Below, in pieces: positions 25,743 to 33,726 of a DNA stretch of 64,000 nucleotides. Made by a program: the position numbers and the translations under genes. The notes under the pieces are model-generated. The model ran no database searches, was not told the DNA's origin, and worked only from the letters and a program-made list of their open reading frames with translations. The DNA is taken from assembly GCA_030616775.1 (NCBI GenBank), contig JAUWWQ010000001.1, forward strand, positions 1 to 64,000, written 5' to 3'. Numbering within the stretch: position 1 is the stretch's first letter; every line of letters begins with the position of its first letter. The DNA is from Planctomycetota bacterium. GTDB taxonomy: Bacteria > Planctomycetota > Phycisphaerae > UBA1845.

Positions 25743-26168
25743 TCATTGTAGAATACGAGTGCAGTCATCAATAGTGAGCTTCTGCACCAGAATCCAGGCT
25801 CCGCAGAAGAGAACAGGAAGAAGTATCGGAGACGTCAGCCCTAGGGCAATGTTGGCAGGACGTCTGTGCAACTGCGGATAGCGACGCTTGGAATCGGTCG
25901 TGCGGGGGCACTCTTCCAGCAGTATCCTTCGGTACCGAAGAAAGCTGAGGAATGCTGCCAGTATCGACACGCCAATGAGCAACGAGGCACCCATTCCCAC
26001 GATGGGAATGACCACTATTGTGACCTCCACTATCTCCTGGCTACTGATCCCGAGGGCAGCAAACAAGATGGACTGCGATACGAGCAGCCAGTTGACACGC
26101 TGATCGATTAGTCCGTCTTCCTTGTCCATTGCTTGGCAGTATCGCTCGTACTGCGCGTCCATAATCAT
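25743..26168 (-). CDS. Small membrane protein, unknown function
   Basis: A 141-residue protein. After an N-terminal helix (YERYCQAMDKEDGLIDQRVN) there are three hydrophobic segments: WLLVSQSILFAALGIS, IVVIPIVGMGASLLIGVSIL and ALGLTSPILLPVLFCGAWIL. The ATG at 26168 has GGAGGG 5 bases upstream, so the longer frame to 26459 is rejected. This layout recalls SLATT-like effector membrane proteins, without a firm match. Confidence 0.6.
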   Translation of the reverse strand: MIMDAQYERYCQAMDKEDGLIDQRVNWLLVSQSILFAALGISSQEIVEVTIVVIPIVGMGASLLIGVSILAAFLSFLRYRRILLEECPRTTDSKRRYPQLHRRPANIALGLTSPILLPVLFCGAWILVQKLTIDDCTRILQ

Positions 26169-26222
26169 GGAGCCCTCCGAGGGCTTGCCTTTTAGTGTCA
26201 CAAGGTTACCTCCGTGCCGACG

Positions 26223-26478
26223 GCCCAGGTTTTCAAACCCGTGGTACACGATTCCATTCTGTTCAAGGTGATCGCAGGTAACCGCGCGTCGATCAACCGA
26301 CGCCCGATGCGGCGTCGCGAATCCATCCCCCGCGCCTGAAGATGCGGCCCACCCACTCTGCTGTCGGTCAACGTACAGGCAGCATAAGGTAGGGCGCCTG
26401 CCCCTGCAAGGCCGGCGTTGCCGGTCAGGGTGGCCCAGGTATTCAAGCCTGGGGTACACGATTCCATTCTGCTCAGGT
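26223..26478. repeat. Direct repeat of about 46 bases in an intergenic gap
   Basis: Copies at 26223-26269 and 26433-26478 share GCCCAGGT then GTACACGATTCCATTCTG and differ in a few bases. The gap 26169-26600 contains no gene I can support. Confidence 0.75.
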
Positions 26479-26549
26479 CAGGGGGGAACTTGTTGGGGTT
26501 GCACGGTCCACGCGGAACGTGGTCATACTTGAGGTCGAGGTTCCTATGA

Positions 26550-26573
26550 CATGCTTGCCCAAAGGCAAGCATG
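26550..26573. repeat. Palindromic REP-like element
   Basis: CATGCTTGCC-CAAA-GGCAAGCATG is a perfect 10-bp stem with a 4-base loop. It is intergenic and lies near the end of the metallophosphoesterase gene, where it could end transcription. Confidence 0.7.
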
Positions 26574-26600
26574 CCACCCAGCCGTCGGTACAAGTTCCTC

Positions 26601-28067
26601 CTACGGCTCGATTGAGGTGACCCCGGCCAGCTCGGCGGCGATGCGGCGTATGGGGAGGAGCGGGTCGTCGAAGATGTGGGCGTGGGAATCGTCCGGTGGC
26701 TCAATCTCGTCCAAGTGTGAGAACATCCGGTATCGCAGTTCGATCTCTTCGCCCTCCGCCGGTGGGCCCGCGCGGGCTCCCGACCCTGTCGGGACAGGAT
26801 CCGCCTGCGGCTCGGTTGCGCGCCAGATATCTATGATGCGGCCTTGTTGCGGTGGATCGATTATGGAGCTGGTGACGATCTCGATGTACCCGCCACGGTC
26901 TATGACGAGGTTTCTATGCCAGTGGCCGGCGATATGCAGCTTGACGCAGGAATAGCCGTTCAACAATCTGCGGAAGGCTTGCCGCGTGAGCGCCGTACCG
27001 CTAGTCGGATCAAGCGCATCGCTGGGGTGATGCGTCACCACGATCACGCACTCGCCCAGGGCCTGGGCACTTGTCAACTCGCGTTGTAAAAAACGAACTT
27101 GCGGAAGTGAGATCGCCCCTTCGGAGTAAACCAGCGTCGGCACCTCGATAAACGGAGTCGCAGAGTTGATCGCGATCAGGCGCAAACCGGGTACGGGCGA
27201 GACGCTGTACCACGTGCGATTAGGATGATCCGGGTCGAAGCCGTGACCAATTGGCTCGCCGGTGCCGGCCAGATGAGCCTCGATGAAGTTACGATCGGTG
27301 ATAAACCGCCGGGCGGAGTTCGGTTGCACGAGCACCGGGAAGTTGAGCTCAGGCGGCGGGCCGGGATTGGCCGGCGTGATCGGAGCCCATGCCAGACGTC
27401 CGGTAGGATCCAGTTCAACGGGCAAGAAAATCCCGACGCGATTCTCCAACGGCAGCGGGCTTATTCGCCTGCCCAGCAGATCCGTGACGATGGGCAATAC
27501 GCCCAATGCGAATCGGTTGTGGTTGCCGAACAGGTTGTACCACTCAATGGTGGGGGCATCACCGTGCACGCCGTTTCGATACAGACCCTGCGCCGTAAAC
27601 GGTTCATGCGGATCAAGAAGCGGATCGGGCCGCAGAGCCTCGTCACGGTCGTCGGGACCGGTCAGCGGGTCAATAGGCCCGCCGTCGAAAAGCGTGATAA
27701 ACCAATTCAGTTCGTTAAGCTGGGCGTTGTCGGTGGCATCGCCGGTGTGAACGACAAAGTCGATGGTGTGCCTGGCAACGTGCAGCTTGTTGACCGTCCG
27801 GATGATCCCGTCCAGAAGTTGAGTCGAGTAAGCTTCGTGCGGCCGCCACGCACTGCTCGAAAGAGCCGCCACCGCAGTGAGCCGGCCGGGCGACTCTTCA
27901 TCGGTAGCGTGAGCGTCGGTGATATGCACGAACCGTGCGAGCAGCTCGAAATGATCGGCGTCAACCGGCTCGGTCGATTCGTTGGGCAGCGGCACGCCGG
28001 GCAGACCGCCACATCCGACGCATGCTGTCATCAACGCGAAGAAAAGAGCCTGAAGAAGAAGGCTCAC
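26601..28067 (-). CDS. Secreted metallophosphoesterase, calcineurin-like
   Basis: A 488-residue protein with a signal peptide (SLLLQALFFALMTACVG, a lipoprotein-type start) and the metallophosphatase motifs in order: FVHITDAHATD (D-x-H), FVVHTGDATDNAQ (GDxxD), NLFGNHNRF (GNH), VIVVTHHPSD and HIAGHWHRN (GHxH). These bind two metals. It acts outside the cytoplasm, perhaps on nucleotides or phosphodiesters. GTG at 28067 chosen because the signal peptide begins there; the frame upstream runs through dispersed repeats. Confidence 0.85.
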   Translation of the reverse strand: MSLLLQALFFALMTACVGCGGLPGVPLPNESTEPVDADHFELLARFVHITDAHATDEESPGRLTAVAALSSSAWRPHEAYSTQLLDGIIRTVNKLHVARHTIDFVVHTGDATDNAQLNELNWFITLFDGGPIDPLTGPDDRDEALRPDPLLDPHEPFTAQGLYRNGVHGDAPTIEWYNLFGNHNRFALGVLPIVTDLLGRRISPLPLENRVGIFLPVELDPTGRLAWAPITPANPGPPPELNFPVLVQPNSARRFITDRNFIEAHLAGTGEPIGHGFDPDHPNRTWYSVSPVPGLRLIAINSATPFIEVPTLVYSEGAISLPQVRFLQRELTSAQALGECVIVVTHHPSDALDPTSGTALTRQAFRRLLNGYSCVKLHIAGHWHRNLVIDRGGYIEIVTSSIIDPPQQGRIIDIWRATEPQADPVPTGSGARAGPPAEGEEIELRYRMFSHLDEIEPPDDSHAHIFDDPLLPIRRIAAELAGVTSIEP

Positions 28068-28086
28068 GGGACAGGTTCTCTCCCGG

Positions 28087-28205
28087 CACGCCAGGACCGG
28101 CTCACCGGCTGGAAAGTCGGTCCCACAGCAATGTCGGTCCCACGGCAAAACCAGTCTCACGGTAAACTCAGCCCCGCAAGAGAGTCGGTCCCTCGGCGCT
28201 TGTAA
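28087..28205. repeat. Degenerate repeats of a GTCGGTCCCAC unit
   Basis: The stretch contains CACCGGCTGGAAAGTCGGT, then GTCGGTCCCAC twice more with variants. It lies just upstream of the metallophosphoesterase start and is read through in that frame. Similar palindromic CCGGCTGGAAAGCCGG-type repeats occur in planctomycete intergenic DNA. Confidence 0.55.
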
Positions 28206-28404
28206 GGTGTTTTCACACACCCCGGTTCTTAGCCCCAGGTGCTCTGACAAGCCCGCAAGATTATCGGATCGTGTGGCTGACCACACAACAATAGCAGTCG
28301 ATTGTCCCGAGCCCCGCTGGCTAAGGCCGTCGCCTTGAGTGCCCAAGGTTTGATCTCTATACTGCCATTTGGAGTTTGCCGAGCCTCGATATAGGAGAAC
28401 GGGA

Positions 28405-29025
28405 GTGACCAAGATTAAGGCCACCAACATCACGTGGCACGAAGGCCATGTCGGCCGGGGAGAACGAGAGAATCTGCTCCGTCAGATAGGCTGTTTGATC
28501 TGGACGACGGGCCTGAGCGGATCGGGAAAGAGCACTATCGCGTACACGTTGGAGCACGCTCTGGTGCAGCGCGGCCATTTATGCTACGTGCTGGATGGAG
28601 ACAACATCCGGCACGGGCTCAACAAGAACCTCGGATTCAGCGCCGAGGACCGCGAGGAGAACATCCGCCGTCTCGGCGAGGTGGGCAAGCTGTTTGTCGA
28701 TGCCGGGCTGATCACTATCACCGCGTTCATCAGCCCCTATCGTAAGGACCGCGACATTGCCCGTCAGACGGTCGGCCCGGACAGCTTCTTCGAGGTCCTT
28801 TGCGATGCACCCATAGAAATCTGTGAGCAGCGTGATCCCAAAGGCCTCTACAAGAAAGCCCGGGCCGGTGAGATCAAGGGCTTTACCGGCGTCGACGATC
28901 CGTACGAGGCACCCGAAAATCCCGAGATGGTGATCGACACATCGAAGACATCGCCGCAAGAGGCGGCCGTCGCCCTTTGCGAGATGCTCGAAAAAGCCGC
29001 CAAAATCCCCACGCTGACCGAATGA
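28405..29025 (+). CDS. cysC: Adenylylsulfate (APS) kinase
   Basis: Phosphorylates APS to PAPS, the activated sulfate donor. The 206-residue protein shows NITWHEGHVGRGERENL, the P-loop LIWTTGLSGSGKST (about 32-45), LDGDNIRHGLNKNLGFS (APS-binding), EENIRRLGEVGKLFVDAG and AFISPYRKDRD, and FFEVLCDAPIEICEQRDPKG. The start is GTG at 28405, with AGGAGA 6-11 bases upstream. No sulfate-reduction or ATP-sulfurylase gene is next to it; a sulfatase-fold protein follows. Confidence 0.95.
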   Translation: MTKIKATNITWHEGHVGRGERENLLRQIGCLIWTTGLSGSGKSTIAYTLEHALVQRGHLCYVLDGDNIRHGLNKNLGFSAEDREENIRRLGEVGKLFVDAGLITITAFISPYRKDRDIARQTVGPDSFFEVLCDAPIEICEQRDPKGLYKKARAGEIKGFTGVDDPYEAPENPEMVIDTSKTSPQEAAVALCEMLEKAAKIPTLTE

Positions 29026-29155
29026 CCGGGCAAACTTGCGAGCAATAGCCGGGGGAACACCTCCCGATGATTGGGGAATAGAGGCGTCGCCGGCGGGCAC
29101 GGACCGCAACTGTCCAGCGGGCCTGACCCGCACGCAAGCTGAATGCGAGCCCTTT

Positions 29156-31171
29156 ATGGTGAGTTCGAGAAAATATTGGGCGATCTTACCACCGGTGCTT
29201 CTCGTGGTCGTCGTCGGAGTGTGGGGACTCGTGACCTACCTGCAGCGTTCCGCAGCGGAACCGTTGAACGTCCTTCTCATCAGCATCGACACCTGCCGCG
29301 CCGACCACTTAAGCTGCTACGGCTATCACCGAAAGACCACCCCCAACATCGACGCTATCGCTGGTGAGGGGGTTCTGTTTGCCAACGTAATCACTCCGGT
29401 GACCAACACTCTCCCGGCCCATTGCTCGATGCTGACGGGTACGAATCCGCCCTATCACGGCGTGCACGACAACTACAATTATCAACTCCCGGATTCCAAC
29501 GTGACCCTCGCGGAGACGCTGCGAAACCAAGGATACGTAACCGGCGGGTTCGTCAGTAGTTTCGTGCTCGATTCTCAGTTCGGATTGGACCAGGGATTCG
29601 ACACCTACGACGACGATGTCGACGCTGGTTCCCGCCCGGCGCCGGTTCTAAGTGAGCGCAGGGCCGAGGCCGTAAACCGCCCGGCCATTAAGTGGCTGGA
29701 AGAGCACGCCGCCGATCGCTTCTTTCTCTTTTTACACTATTACGATCCCCACGCGCCCTACGAGCCTCCTCAACCTTTTGCCACGGAATTCTCCGACGAT
29801 CTCTATGCCGGGGAGATTGCCTATGTCGACCGCCAAATCGGCGAGGTGGTCGCTAAGCTGAAGCACCTGGGCCTGTACGATTCCACGCTGATTGTCATAA
29901 CCGCCGATCATGGCGAGGGGCTCGGGGACCACTCCGAGGATTCGCACGGTTTCTTCGTATACCACAGCACGACTAAGGTCCCCCTGATTGTCACGGCACC
30001 CAACCACCGTATGGCAAGAAGAATCGATGAACCCGTCGCCCTGATCGACATCGTTCCAACCATTCTCGGTCATTTGGGGATTCCCGCGCCGTCGGGAGTA
30101 TACGGCCATGACCTGTCGGGATGCTTGACGGGGAAAGCGCACCCCAAGGAGAGGCATATATACAGCGAATCCCTCGTGCCCACGAAATACGGATGTAACC
30201 CTCTGTTTGGAGTGCAGACCGCACGCGAGAAGTACATCGAGTCCCTAAGACCGGAACTATACGACCTAGTCAGTGATCCTGGCGAGACGGTCAACATCGT
30301 GAAGGAGCAACCGCAGCGGGTCTCTTCGCTCCGGCAGAGGCTGCGGGACCTCATCGCACAACAGCTCCGGACGCAGGAAGACGAGGCCACGCTGGCCCTG
30401 GACGATGAGAGTGTCAGACGGCTGGGATCACTCGGCTATGTCGGCGGTCCGGTGCGCGAGACTTTCGATTTCGACTCCGGCGACGAGGACCCTAAGGATT
30501 TCGTCCGCATTTTCGAGAAATTGATGTTGATGACCGGGCATTTCTATTCCGGCAACTACCAGATGGTCAGAACCCTGTGCGACGAAATCCTCGCCCTGCG
30601 CCCGGACGTTCCCGCGGCCCACCTCTATCTGGGCAAAATCACTCCGGAGAACAGACTCCAGAAGAAGGCCCAGCATTATTCCGAGGCGTTAAGGCTCGAC
30701 CCCCGGTCGGCGGAGGTCCACTTCGAGCTGGGCAATCTGCGCGCTCGACAGGGCATGTTCGACGAGGCCGCCCGGCATTTCAGGGAAGCGAAACGCCTGG
30801 CAGCCCACGAGGGTGAAGAAGATCAACATCTCCGGAGTGCTTTTGCGAGGATCGGTAAGGTAGACCCCAACCTCTTCAATGCGCAGTTTCACCTTGCCGA
30901 CACTCTAAACGTCCAGCGAAAGGTGGATGAGGCTATCGAAGCGTATCGTGAGGCCTTGCGACTGGAGCCGCTCTCGATGGCCCCTCAGGAGCTCCACAAC
31001 ATCAAGGCCATCGGCCATTTCCGGCTCGGGGACCTTTTGTACACGAAGGGTATGTATGACGAAGCTGTGGAGAGCTATCGGGAAGGGCTTAAGCTGAACC
31101 CCGATTCCACACCCGCGCAGCGGGCCCTGGAGCGGGCCCTGGCCGCCCAGGGGAAACAGATATCTCCCTAA
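29156..31171 (+). CDS. Membrane sulfatase-fold protein with C-terminal TPR repeats
   Basis: A 671-residue protein. An N-terminal membrane helix (LPPVLLVVVVGVWGLVTYL, about 11-29) is followed by an alkaline-phosphatase/sulfatase fold: NVLLISIDTCRADHLSCYGY (metal Asp), TLPAHCSMLTGT, LHYYDPHAPYEPP, and VITADHGEGLGDHSEDSHG. The sulfatase C/S-x-P-x-R motif is replaced by T-L-P-A-H, so no formylglycine can form; Thr may be the nucleophile. The C-terminal 190 residues are TPR repeats (AAHLYLGKI, AQHYSEALRLDPRSAEVHF, AIEAYREALRLEPL). A phosphotransferase or scaffold role is as likely as sulfate ester hydrolysis. Confidence 0.85.
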   Translation: MVSSRKYWAILPPVLLVVVVGVWGLVTYLQRSAAEPLNVLLISIDTCRADHLSCYGYHRKTTPNIDAIAGEGVLFANVITPVTNTLPAHCSMLTGTNPPYHGVHDNYNYQLPDSNVTLAETLRNQGYVTGGFVSSFVLDSQFGLDQGFDTYDDDVDAGSRPAPVLSERRAEAVNRPAIKWLEEHAADRFFLFLHYYDPHAPYEPPQPFATEFSDDLYAGEIAYVDRQIGEVVAKLKHLGLYDSTLIVITADHGEGLGDHSEDSHGFFVYHSTTKVPLIVTAPNHRMARRIDEPVALIDIVPTILGHLGIPAPSGVYGHDLSGCLTGKAHPKERHIYSESLVPTKYGCNPLFGVQTAREKYIESLRPELYDLVSDPGETVNIVKEQPQRVSSLRQRLRDLIAQQLRTQEDEATLALDDESVRRLGSLGYVGGPVRETFDFDSGDEDPKDFVRIFEKLMLMTGHFYSGNYQMVRTLCDEILALRPDVPAAHLYLGKITPENRLQKKAQHYSEALRLDPRSAEVHFELGNLRARQGMFDEAARHFREAKRLAAHEGEEDQHLRSAFARIGKVDPNLFNAQFHLADTLNVQRKVDEAIEAYREALRLEPLSMAPQELHNIKAIGHFRLGDLLYTKGMYDEAVESYREGLKLNPDSTPAQRALERALAAQGKQISP

Positions 31172-31335
31172 TTGCACGCCGCAGCTCTGAAAAACGGATC
31201 TTGGCTGCGACCACTTTCGCCCTTCGCCGACCGTCAAGGGTCAATCCGCACGGATCGCTTCTTGCCGCTGCTATGCCGTGGAGCATCAGCCTGGTTTCTT
31301 GACCGGCGGCAGGCTGAAGGTACCATCGTCGTGTG

Positions 31336-31947
31336 ATGTCAGTTCGGTATGCCAAGCTCCTGGTGATCCCCGTGCTTGCTGGTGTGATAGTCGGGTGCCT
31401 CGGGCCGCGGCGCAGTGACTATCAATCGTCAAAGGCGGTTGCGATCGCCGACCCGTCGCCCCAGGCCGACCGGCTCTGGGAAGCCGTCCAGGAAACGCTA
31501 CGGCGACATCGGTTGCGGCTGGACCGGGTGGATCGCCGCGGGGGCGTTATCACCACATTGCCGGAGATATCGCAAAGCCTCCTCGAGTTCTGGCGGCATG
31601 ATGTGGACACCATGCCGGATCTCTGGGAGGCAACACTGAATCCACTCCGCCGGTGGGTCGAGGTCTCTGTACGGCGCGGCGACGACAACGCATGGAACGA
31701 GCTTGCCGTGATGGTCCACAAGGAGCGACTTTCCTCGCCCGACCGGCAGTTCAACAGCACTGGTGCAGCCTACCAGTACTTTGGGGATAGCCTGCCCTCA
31801 ACCACAGGGATGGTGCGTGTCACCCCAGAGGACGATGTGTGGCTTGACCTGGGGCGAGACCCGGCCATGGAGGAATACCTGCTGCGCGCCATCCTCGAGC
31901 GTGCTGGACTCGAACGCGATCTCAACCGTCCGGCAAATCGCGATTGA
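31336..31947 (+). CDS. Lipoprotein, unknown function
   Basis: A 203-residue protein with a clear lipoprotein signal (YAKLLVIPVLAGVIVGC, lipobox VIVGC). The mature part is helix/beta mixed (LWEAVQETLRRHRLRLDRVD, WVEVSVRRGDDNAWNELAVMV) and looks like one compact periplasmic domain. I do not recognise it. Start ATG at 31336; a GTG one codon earlier is in frame. Confidence 0.7.
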   Translation: MSVRYAKLLVIPVLAGVIVGCLGPRRSDYQSSKAVAIADPSPQADRLWEAVQETLRRHRLRLDRVDRRGGVITTLPEISQSLLEFWRHDVDTMPDLWEATLNPLRRWVEVSVRRGDDNAWNELAVMVHKERLSSPDRQFNSTGAAYQYFGDSLPSTTGMVRVTPEDDVWLDLGRDPAMEEYLLRAILERAGLERDLNRPANRD

Positions 31948-32070
31948 GGATCCTGCACGCGACGGGCATGACAACCGGGTCGATACAGCCGGTGTTGGGG
32001 GATTCTGTCATGGGGCTGCATCGGGTACGAACCGGTCGGGTCTGCGGTCTGATGGTTGGAGAGAGGCCAA

Positions 32071-33237
32071 ATGCGTCGAATCGCGATTCTCACAGCCGTT
32101 GTCAGTCTGGTCGTTATTCACAGTTCCGTTCATGCGGGCTCCGGCGAAGCACGTGAACCCTATGAGATTGTGTCTGGCCAAGTAGGGCCGGTCCTTCCGA
32201 CACCTCTTCGCGGTCTTTTGGAAGCGTATCTGGAAGCGGTTCGAGCGCACGCGACCGCCGGTCTTGGACCCGCGTCGACGCCCGAACCTTTGCCAGGCGA
32301 AGCCGACTGGCACTACGTGATGCTCGATATTGCCGCCGACACCGATGATGCGGCTGCCCGTTGGGCTGCGGCAGACAAGTTTCCGCGAGATCGCGCCGCG
32401 GCAACGGAGCTGTTTAGGAGACACGGCCGGCGTGACGGGGGCTTGCTTCCTTGGATCATCGTTAATCGCTACCACATGCTGGTTGAAGCCTTTCAGACGG
32501 GCAAGACGGAAGCCATCGTCCGGGAAGCGGGCGTGCTGCTGCATTTTGCCACCGATGCGGCGCTGCCGTTCAACACGACGGCTGACCGTGACGGTACGGC
32601 TTCGGATCACCTTCGCGGGCCCACTGGTACGGGCTCCAGCACCAGATTCATTCACAGCACGGTGCGGCACCGCTGCCAGGTGGGCTTGCTCCAGCGGCTC
32701 CGCAGTAGGCTTGAGTACGAGGTCCGGGTAGCACCAGCTCGCTATGGTCCCATCGACAAACCGGTTGACGCGGTGTTCGATGTGCTGCTCGATGCGCACC
32801 GGGCCCTGCATGCGTTGTTGGCGATCGATGCCGAGATCGTCGCCCACTTGGGCATTGACGACGCCGCGACGTTCACGGCGGCCACTGACACTTATTATGA
32901 CCGACTGGCTGATCTCGCCGCGGGAATCATCGAGTCGCAACTGGAGGCCGCAGTGCTGCTGAGTGCCAAGCTCATTGGGGCTGCATGGGCGGAAGCTGGG
33001 AGTCCTTCACCCGCCTTGTGGATCGCAGGCAAGCCGGTGAGAGTGACCCGTTCTCCATTTGCGGAGACGCCAACGGCCCCTTTTGTCGGGAGCCGCCACT
33101 CGACCATCTTCCATCGGATAGCCTGTAGTCACGTCAAGCGGATCAAGGCGACCAACCGCGTCTACTTCAATACGGTCCGCGAAGCGCAAAACGCCGGGCG
33201 GGTCCCGTGCAAATCGTGTAGCCCGGCCGATCCGTAA
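32071..33237 (+). CDS. Zinc-phospholipase/S1-P1 nuclease-like protein with Ada-type zinc tail
   Basis: A 388-residue secreted protein; signal peptide RRIAILTAVVSLVVIHSSVHA. The middle (WIIVNRYHMLVEAFQTGK ... GVLLHFATDAALPFNTTADRDG) has the spaced His/Asp pattern of zinc-dependent phospholipase C / S1-P1 nucleases. The last 55 residues match the Ada/metal-binding motif: FVGSRHSTIFHRIACSHVKR, then a Cys-x2-Cys at the end (PCKSC), with Cys about 30 residues earlier. The combination is unusual. ATG at 32071 has GAGAGG upstream. Enzyme activity is inferred from the His/Asp pattern only. Confidence 0.7.
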   Translation: MRRIAILTAVVSLVVIHSSVHAGSGEAREPYEIVSGQVGPVLPTPLRGLLEAYLEAVRAHATAGLGPASTPEPLPGEADWHYVMLDIAADTDDAAARWAAADKFPRDRAAATELFRRHGRRDGGLLPWIIVNRYHMLVEAFQTGKTEAIVREAGVLLHFATDAALPFNTTADRDGTASDHLRGPTGTGSSTRFIHSTVRHRCQVGLLQRLRSRLEYEVRVAPARYGPIDKPVDAVFDVLLDAHRALHALLAIDAEIVAHLGIDDAATFTAATDTYYDRLADLAAGIIESQLEAAVLLSAKLIGAAWAEAGSPSPALWIAGKPVRVTRSPFAETPTAPFVGSRHSTIFHRIACSHVKRIKATNRVYFNTVREAQNAGRVPCKSCSPADP

Positions 33238-33370
33238 TCGCCACGTCCTTTGGCCTGGATGGGCAGCAACCCGCATTTTTCTGGGCTTACCAGCCTACTT
33301 CTCAAGCTGACGGGGAATGTGTGGGCATCGGAATTGTGGCGCAGAGCCCGTCGTTGGGGGCGCAAACGTT

Positions 33371-33412
33371 AGGGCGGAAGGTACTACCGTGGCGAGAAGC
33401 ACCTTCCGCCCT
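33371..33412. terminator. Strong bidirectional hairpin between convergent genes
   Basis: AGGGCGGAAGGT (33371-33382) and ACCTTCCGCCCT (33401-33412) form a perfect 12-bp stem with an 18-base loop. It lies between the ends of the phospholipase-like gene (+) and the lysine-rich gene (-) and can serve both. No T-run follows. Confidence 0.65.
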
Positions 33413-33517
33413 GTGATGTCCTGCCGTGCCCGTTCGGCGCTGTCTTCTGACCTCACCGACCGCCGTGGCGAGAGCCGGCCTGAGGTTGTGGCCGTTGTCG
33501 CGCCGTCGGGCCGTGCA

Positions 33518-33673
33518 TCACTTCTTCTTTCTGCGTTTCTTTGCGGCCTTCTTAGCGGTCTTCTTGGCGGCTTTCTTCTTTTTGGCGCCTTTCTTCTTTT
33601 TCTTCTTGGCAGCTTTCTTCTTTGGCGCCTTCTTCTTCGCCGCCTTCTTCGCGACCTTACGTTTCTTAGCCAT
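33518..33673 (-). CDS. Lysine-rich histone H1/Hc1-like protein, 51 residues
   Basis: A gene of 51 codons encodes a protein of almost only Lys, Ala and Arg: it begins MAKKRKVAKKAAKKKAPKKK and ends in KKRRKKK, with repeated KKAAKK units. It has an excellent ribosome-binding site, AAAGGAGGTGAT, 5 bases before the ATG at 33673, and a promoter just upstream. Proteins of this type resemble the C-terminal tail of eukaryotic histone H1 and bacterial Hc1 and bind and compact DNA. Other frames here are AAG/AAA shadows. The same style recurs at the N-terminus of the protease at 42739-44001. Confidence 0.85.
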   Translation of the reverse strand: MAKKRKVAKKAAKKKAPKKKAAKKKKKKGAKKKKAAKKTAKKAAKKRRKKK

Positions 33674-33698
33674 GGACATCACCTCCTTTCTGGACGAA

Positions 33699-33726
33699 AT
33701 CGTACACCATCATCGCGCTTTGTCAA
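33699..33726 (-). promoter_or_regulatory. Sigma-70-type promoter for the lysine-rich gene
   Basis: On the - strand, TTGACA (33726-33721) is followed after 16 bases by TACGAT (33704-33699). The -35 box is a perfect consensus; the start of translation lies about 25 bases downstream of the -10 box. Confidence 0.65.

Noticed and set aside
27225-28205. 326-residue frame on the + strand
   Set aside because: Antisense to the metallophosphoesterase, whose active-site motifs are complete and in order.
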